Shown piece after piece: positions 49,945-53,656 of a stretch of 53,656 bases of DNA (the first letter of the stretch is position 1; every line of letters begins with the position of its first letter). Position numbers and translations under genes: made by a program. The stretch is from a virus. The stretch lies in the IMG/VR virus record IMGVR_UViG_3300023181_000009, positions 1-53,656 of that record, one strand, 5' to 3'. The notes under the pieces are model-generated. The model searched no databases. It saw nothing but the letters and a program-made list of their open reading frames with translations, and had not been told where the DNA came from.

Positions 49945-50440
49945 TATTTTTAATCTTTGAGTTTAGAAAGTTAGTTACCTTGTTATAGGAGTTATGTTCT
50001 TGATTATTTATAACCCTTTCAACTCCTGATAATTCTTCTTGACTTAATTCGCCTTTAACTTGGTCTAATAGAGTTTTAATATTTCCTAAATAATCCATAC
50101 CACCTTTTAAAACCCGAAGTATAGCAAGCCCGTTAGCTTCTCCTATTCTGCCTTTATTAGCTACTACACCAATCTCTACTTCAAGGTTAATCCATCCTGT
50201 AGTTTCTTTTGTTCCGGTAAATGAATTTAATTGCTTACAGTTAGTAGCGTTTAATATCATAGGCTTTACAATTTCGCCATTTGGATAAGTTTTCTCAACA
50301 AAGTAAGCTACATTCTTTAATTCCTTTTTTTGTAATTGCACATCCTTTTGCTCTACCCTTTGTATTGTAAGGATAACATTAGAATCTATATCCCATGCTG
50401 CCATGAAATCAGATTTAAAAGCGTTTCTCCAATTTGCCAT
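49937..50440 (-). CDS. Conserved partner of YqaJ exonuclease, possibly ssDNA-binding (167 aa)
   Basis: M-A-N-W-R-N-A-F-K-S-D-F at the start, then alternating strands (V-I-L-T-I-Q-R-V-E, K-P-M-I-L-N-A-T-N) compatible with an OB-like barrel. Bacteroidota phages commonly place this protein just upstream of YqaJ; an ssDNA-binding or annealing role is inference. Confidence 0.65.
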   Translation of the reverse strand: MANWRNAFKSDFMAAWDIDSNVILTIQRVEQKDVQLQKKELKNVAYFVEKTYPNGEIVKPMILNATNCKQLNSFTGTKETTGWINLEVEIGVVANKGRIGEANGLAILRVLKGGMDYLGNIKTLLDQVKGELSQEELSGVERVINNQEHNSYNKVTNFLNSKIKNND

Positions 50441-50461
50441 ATTATTGTTTTTTGTTTTTAA

Positions 50462-50908
50462 TTAATATATTGGTGGTTTAGGTTTAATTATTTCTTGGTA
50501 ATGACTAAATATAGGTTCTCTTGTTTCGTGGTTTATAGCGTTAGATAATCTACCTGTAAAAATATCTATACGATAACCGATACCCCAATCTACTTTTGAA
50601 TAAACAAAATAAGAACCTTCTTTTATAGGCAAATCATTTTCACTTTCTATTTTTACCCAATTATTATTGCCGTGTATTCCTTTAAGTAGTGTTGGCTGCC
50701 AGTAATACCATCCATCTCCATATTCAGAATCACATTTAAAATTACCTTCTCTATATGGTATTTCATAATCTATTAATGTTTGTTCTGCATCTTCTTGTCC
50801 ATTGGTGCAATAACCACAATTAAACCATCCTTCTGCATCAATATTTTCTTTATTTGAATCCCAATGTTTTCCATAAGCTTCTTTAATCGCTAATTCCTTT
50901 GCTGTCAT
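50462..50908 (-). CDS. DUF551-like protein (148 aa)
   Basis: C-terminal part follows the DUF551 plan (W-V-K-I, D-L-P, S-Y-F-V-Y, S-H-Y-Q-E-I-x-x-P-x-P-P), similar to the protein at 4541. The N terminal 60 residues contain C-G-Y-C and a conserved Trp/Tyr-rich region. Function unknown. Confidence 0.65.
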   Translation of the reverse strand: MTAKELAIKEAYGKHWDSNKENIDAEGWFNCGYCTNGQEDAEQTLIDYEIPYREGNFKCDSEYGDGWYYWQPTLLKGIHGNNNWVKIESENDLPIKEGSYFVYSKVDWGIGYRIDIFTGRLSNAINHETREPIFSHYQEIIKPKPPIY

Positions 50909-51090
50909 AACTTATCTATTTCTTGTTTAACTTCTTCCCAGTAATCTCCATTTAAAACACGTACAGTAACATTTGTATTAGCTTCTATAATTTCATTAAC
51001 GCATATAATAGCGGCTTTTTTTGAAAATGTTTTAAGTTTAAAGCTACCAAACATTACATATAATTGTTCCGCTTTTTGTTTTGGATTCAT
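50905..51090 (-). CDS. Small conserved phage protein (61 aa)
   Basis: K-x-K-A-E-Q-L-Y at the start, a helix A-A-I-I-C-V-N-E-I-I and Y-W-E-E-V-K-Q-E-I at the end form a pattern common in Bacteroidota phages. Function unknown. Coupled by ATGA overlap to the gene at 50462. Confidence 0.7.
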   Translation of the reverse strand: MNPKQKAEQLYVMFGSFKLKTFSKKAAIICVNEIIEANTNVTVRVLNGDYWEEVKQEIDKL

Positions 51091-51092
51091 AA

Positions 51093-51335
51093 CTATTTAT
51101 TTTCAAATTTAACAAGTTCATCAAATGTTAATCCTGTTTTATCCATAAGATATTTAACAACTGATAAAGAGTTTGAATTAAAACCTTTATTATAGGTTAC
51201 TAATGTTTTTGGTGTAAGTCCTGTATCTTCTGAAATTGACTTTTGATTTATTTCAGTTCCTGGATTTTCAATTCTTATTTTCTGAATTGCGGTATCTATT
51301 AAAATAGTAACGTTCTGTTTGTTCTTTTTATTCAT
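51093..51335 (-). CDS. XRE/Cro-like helix-turn-helix protein (80 aa)
   Basis: A helix-turn-helix around residues 28-58: N-Q-K-S-I-S-E-D-T-G-L-T-P-K-T-L-V-T-Y-N-K-G, followed by V-K-Y-L-M-D-K-T-G-L-T. A single-domain DNA-binding protein in the first leftward operon, so it could be a Cro-type repressor of the divergent promoters. Confidence 0.7.
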   Translation of the reverse strand: MNKKNKQNVTILIDTAIQKIRIENPGTEINQKSISEDTGLTPKTLVTYNKGFNSNSLSVVKYLMDKTGLTFDELVKFENK

Positions 51336-51344
51336 AGTGTTTAA

Positions 51345-51587
51345 TTATTTGTTGTCGGTTGCTAATGGAGTGTCGAGAACATTTTTGTCATTATTGTAAT
51401 CAACGTAACATAATTGTTTTTGCTTTATACACATTTGTTTGGCGTGTTCTTGCATACATTCATTTAAAATATATTCAACGGTATTTCCTGATAGTTTATC
51501 TAAATCAATATCTGTTATTACCTGTTCAAAGTTTTCATATCCATGTTTAATAGCTACTTCATACTTAATTTGTTCTAATGTTTTCAT
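51345..51587 (-). CDS. Hypothetical protein (80 aa)
   Basis: Helical protein with a Cys-rich middle (C-M-Q-E-H-A-K-Q-M-C-I-K-Q-K-Q-L-C). Unrecognised. Ten bases from the next gene. Confidence 0.6.
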   Translation of the reverse strand: MKTLEQIKYEVAIKHGYENFEQVITDIDLDKLSGNTVEYILNECMQEHAKQMCIKQKQLCYVDYNNDKNVLDTPLATDNK

Positions 51588-51995
51588 TTATATAGTTTCA
51601 AAATAGTTAATAGCTAAACCTGCAGGAATTAAATTAAACATATCAATATGTTCTTTTGCCATAAATATTATAGTTCTAAATTCAAGATGTGATATATTTA
51701 TATTTTTGTTTGCTAAAGCGCATATATCTTGTTTTTGGCTTGTAGAAATACCAACTGTTTTTATTAAAGCTTCTGTATAATAGCTTAGAGGCTTTAGTAT
51801 GGGTTTAAACAGCATAACATCATATCTTTTAATTGATTCAGTTAGTGAAATTAAATTAATTCCATCTATTGATTGTAAACCATCTATTTGCAATAACCTG
51901 TCTGATTTAAATATCTTAGTTATATTGCATTTAACTTTCAACCCATAAGGCAAATACACCGATAAGTGTTCAAGTGTTAGTTTAGTTGTTTCCAT
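51588..51995 (-). CDS. 'EHL..YLPYGLK' family protein (135 aa)
   Basis: Relative of the protein at 4048-4536: K-L-T-L-E-H-L-S-V-Y-L-P-Y-G-L-K at the start and L-I-P-A-G-L-A-I-N near the end. Starts at ATG 51995; an upstream TTG lies within the previous gene. Function unknown. Confidence 0.75.
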   Translation of the reverse strand: METTKLTLEHLSVYLPYGLKVKCNITKIFKSDRLLQIDGLQSIDGINLISLTESIKRYDVMLFKPILKPLSYYTEALIKTVGISTSQKQDICALANKNINISHLEFRTIIFMAKEHIDMFNLIPAGLAINYFETI

Positions 51996-51996
51996 T

Positions 51997-52188
51997 TTAT
52001 AATTCAATTATTATTTGTTCAATTAGTTTTGTTTTTTCGTCACGTTGTTTCATTAAAGCGTAAAAGTCAGTATCTGTAACATCGTTATCACAACGCCCCC
52101 AACTTTCACTAACCATTAAATCACATCTTTTTTCAATTTCCCGCTTATCATTTACAAGCTGCTTTAGTTGTTGTATTTTGTCTTGCAT
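51997..52188 (-). CDS. Small coiled-coil protein (63 aa)
   Basis: Helical throughout (KIQQLKQLVNDKREIEK at the start), with C-D-L and S-W-G-R-C in the middle. Unrecognised. Confidence 0.6.
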   Translation of the reverse strand: MQDKIQQLKQLVNDKREIEKRCDLMVSESWGRCDNDVTDTDFYALMKQRDEKTKLIEQIIIEL

Positions 52189-52190
52189 GG

Positions 52191-52571
52191 TTAAATGAAT
52201 TTGAAATTAAAAATACCTGCTCTGCATTTATCTGTGCAGCTTTGGTGTATACTTCCTACATCAATTTTGGTTTTACTTTCAGCTTCACGAATGGAGTTGT
52301 ACACGCAAATTAATTTATCTTCAAAATATTTAGCTACTGGTCTTTGATCCATGCCTTTAACTATAGATAATACATTTCCTATTTTTCTTATAGGTTCTTT
52401 CTCAAATCGTCTAAATTGGAAATCATTGCCTTTTGTGTTTTTACCATTAACTATACAAGATATCAAATTTCTATCTGCACCCGTTAAATTAGAAGCTTCC
52501 TCAATACCGAAAGTAGAAGTTATAAAATTACCTTCTAAATCATATATAGCTACATTATATTTATTGCTCAT
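52191..52571 (-). CDS. Two-module NUMOD1-like DNA-binding protein (126 aa)
   Basis: Two consecutive NUMOD1-type units: V-A-I-Y-D-L-E-G-N-F-I followed by E-A-S-N-L-T-G and ending F-Q-F, then V-A-K-Y-F-E-D-K-L-I followed by E-A-E-S-K-T and ending F-N-F. No endonuclease domain. Sits just left of the control region and may regulate it; otherwise a remnant of homing nucleases. Confidence 0.65.
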   Translation of the reverse strand: MSNKYNVAIYDLEGNFITSTFGIEEASNLTGADRNLISCIVNGKNTKGNDFQFRRFEKEPIRKIGNVLSIVKGMDQRPVAKYFEDKLICVYNSIREAESKTKIDVGSIHQSCTDKCRAGIFNFKFI

Positions 52572-52684
52572 AATTCAATTATTTTTTCATAGTTAGGATT
52601 TACCCCGTAATCTTTATAAAGGTTACTTAAAGGCTCGTTGTAGTTTGGATCGGGGTGTGTTTCGGTTATTTCAATTGTTATCAT
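52568..52684 (-). CDS. Small hypothetical protein (38 aa)
   Basis: Short acidic protein whose TGA overlaps the ATG of the NUMOD-type gene. Supported by coupling and by filling an otherwise empty gap. Confidence 0.5.
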   Translation of the reverse strand: MITIEITETHPDPNYNEPLSNLYKDYGVNPNYEKIIEL

Positions 52685-52694
52685 TGTTAAATCT

Positions 52695-52931
52695 TTAAAT
52701 ATATAATTTACATTTTTTTAGAATATCTATAGCGTAATTAACTGCGCCTCTTTTAGTATGAAAAACCCTTCTATCTAAATACACATACCTTTTATTTCCA
52801 TCCTTATCATTAGTCAGGTTTATTTCAAGATACCAGTCAAACTTAGTTTTAATGCCTTTAGTAACTAAATAAGAACCATTATTAAATTCATATTTATAAG
52901 AAGATTGTTTTATTGCAGCCATAATATTCAT
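52695..52931 (-). CDS. First leftward early gene, hypothetical (78 aa)
   Basis: Basic beta-rich small protein (Y-L-V-T-K-G, W-Y-L-E-I-N-L) with a short C-terminal helix containing A-V-N-Y-A-I-D-I-L-K. It is directly behind the leftward promoter of the control region, so it is probably among the first products made. An in-frame ATG at 52922 is an alternative start. Confidence 0.65.
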   Translation of the reverse strand: MNIMAAIKQSSYKYEFNNGSYLVTKGIKTKFDWYLEINLTNDKDGNKRYVYLDRRVFHTKRGAVNYAIDILKKCKLYI

Positions 52932-52945
52932 CGTTTTTGTTACTG

Positions 52946-52975
52946 CAAATATAAAACAAATAAGTTAATTACAAA
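52946..52975 (-). promoter_or_regulatory. Leftward early promoter
   Basis: On the minus strand TTTG (52975-52972) is followed after 18 bp by TATATTTG (52953-52946), a textbook Bacteroidota spacing, 15 bp before the first leftward start codon. Confidence 0.75.
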
Positions 52976-52982
52976 ACAAAAA

Positions 52983-53031
52983 AGTAAATTTATTTACTAA
53001 AATGTTTGTTTATGTAAATATATTGTTTACA
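52983..53031. promoter_or_regulatory. Two palindromes of the GTAAA/TTTAC type between divergent promoters
   Basis: AGTAAATTTATTTACT (52983-52998) and TGTAAATATATTGTTTACA (53013-53031) share the half-site GTAAA...TTTAC with spacers of 4 and 7 bases. The second overlaps the -7 element of the rightward promoter. This looks like an operator for a regulator that switches between the divergent early operons. Confidence 0.6.
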
Positions 53032-53060
53032 TTTGTACTCAGATAACAACAACATTAAAC
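53005..53060 (+). promoter_or_regulatory. Rightward early promoter with conserved leader
   Basis: TTTG (53005-53008), 19 bp, TACATTTG (53028-53035), then a leader CAGATAACAACAACA close to those at 5036 and 42509. Drives 53070 and, across the circular join, the genes up to 4921. Confidence 0.8.
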
Positions 53061-53069
53061 AATAATATT

Positions 53070-53396
53070 ATGGAAAACAATTCAATTACATCGGAAGAAA
53101 AAAACTGCGGATTTCAATATTCGGTAGAAACAGGGTCTTATTTTAAGGAAATAGAAATTAGGGTAGATAAAACAGAACTTACATTATCGGAAGCTAAAGC
53201 ATTATGGAATGAAAATTATTCTGATGCTTACATTAATGTTAAGCAAGGCAATAAAGTAGAAATGGTTATTTGGGTTAATATGCCTAATAGTTATAGTTTC
53301 GGAGAAAAGTTGCATTATATTGATTATAGTGCGGAAATTGATGGAAGTTATATTATAGAAAGAACCGTTAAGTACTTTCCTAAACATATTAAATAA
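53070..53396 (+). CDS. First rightward early gene, hypothetical (108 aa)
   Basis: Acidic beta-rich protein with K-E-I-E-I-R-V and V-E-M-V-I-W-V strands, no recognised domain. By position right behind the strong rightward promoter, it is expected to be among the earliest proteins, a place where phages encode host-takeover or anti-defence factors (inference). Confidence 0.65.
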   Translation: MENNSITSEEKNCGFQYSVETGSYFKEIEIRVDKTELTLSEAKALWNENYSDAYINVKQGNKVEMVIWVNMPNSYSFGEKLHYIDYSAEIDGSYIIERTVKYFPKHIK

Positions 53397-53404
53397 CCTT
53401 AGAC

Positions 53405-53656
53405 ATGCAAAATACCACCCCTTTAAACTGGAAGACTGTAAATTATTACGAAATACAAAATACAGATTTATGTTTAGCTTTATACCCTTATGAAGTTTAT
53501 TGGGGTAGTAAAATGCAAATGCTAAATTACACAGGTAAAGGAGGCATAAATTATATACCTAACCATAAAGTTGAACACTGGTTTTTGTTTTCATTTAGAA
53601 ACCACAACGACTACAGTATAAAAGACATTAAAGTTTTTAAACATTGCTTAAACTAA
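53405..53656 (+). CDS. Hypothetical protein crossing the circular join (83 aa)
   Basis: Aromatic-rich small protein (Y-P-Y-E-V-Y-W, W-F-L-F-S-F). Its last 127 bases are repeated at the left end of the window, so in the circular genome it is intact and directly precedes the gene at 133. Function unknown. Confidence 0.65.
   Translation: MQNTTPLNWKTVNYYEIQNTDLCLALYPYEVYWGSKMQMLNYTGKGGINYIPNHKVEHWFLFSFRNHNDYSIKDIKVFKHCLN
53530..53656. repeat. Terminal direct repeat, right copy
   Basis: Identical to 1-127. Removing one copy gives a circle of 53,529 bp with the gene at 53405 leading without interruption into the gene at 133. Confidence 0.95.

Overview
This window is a complete, circularly closed genome of a tailed bacteriophage (about 53.5 kb) that most likely infects a Bacteroidota host of the Flavobacteriia type. 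The first and last 127 bases are identical (1-127 and 53530-53656) and the last gene runs across the join, so the unique length is 53,529 bp. The host inference rests on promoters of the TTG/TTTG-N(17-23)-TANNTTTG type before most transcription units, A/T-rich start regions with almost no Shine-Dalgarno sequence, an SprB-type repeat in a tail protein, and many short gene families that I associate with Bacteroidota phages. The standard code is used: TAA, TAG and TGA all end genes. I see no tRNA gene, no integrase and no CRISPR array.

Layout. A control region at 52932-53069 fires in both directions. Rightward, a rapidly firing strand of small genes (53070 across the join to 4921, then 5073-9225 from a second promoter) encodes mostly unknown proteins of 40-160 residues, with an HNH endonuclease, a NUMOD-type DNA-binding protein, an XRE regulator and two small lipoproteins. 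The late block follows on the same strand: terminase small and large subunits (9273-11087), portal, scaffold, decoration and major capsid proteins (11119-14769), connector and tail-tube genes (14772-17042), tail assembly genes, a 1230-residue tape measure (18486-22178), large tail-tip and fibre proteins (22179-30895), a dense run of membrane proteins (30903-33326) and a GH19 endolysin (33587-34240). A lone rightward gene at 36058-36552 looks like a unimolecular spanin.

Leftward from 52931 to 34283 lie the early and regulatory genes: small unknown proteins, a YqaJ-type exonuclease with its companion protein, a MazG-like pyrophosphohydrolase, a nucleotidyltransferase, a replication-initiation protein that carries iteron-like repeats inside its gene, a beta-class DNA methyltransferase, a RecA-fold helicase-like ATPase, NinG, YopX, an AP2-like DNA-binding protein and an AntA/KilAC antirepressor.

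The most unusual signals are two. First, the terminase large-subunit gene has an in-frame TGA inside the Walker A motif, where two extra codons break an otherwise perfect GxxxxGKS. Second, three leaders share one RNA design, an H-type pseudoknot in which a 5' segment can pair with the loop of an intrinsic terminator; two of them (before the antirepressor and before yopX) are homologous and show a compensatory base-pair change.
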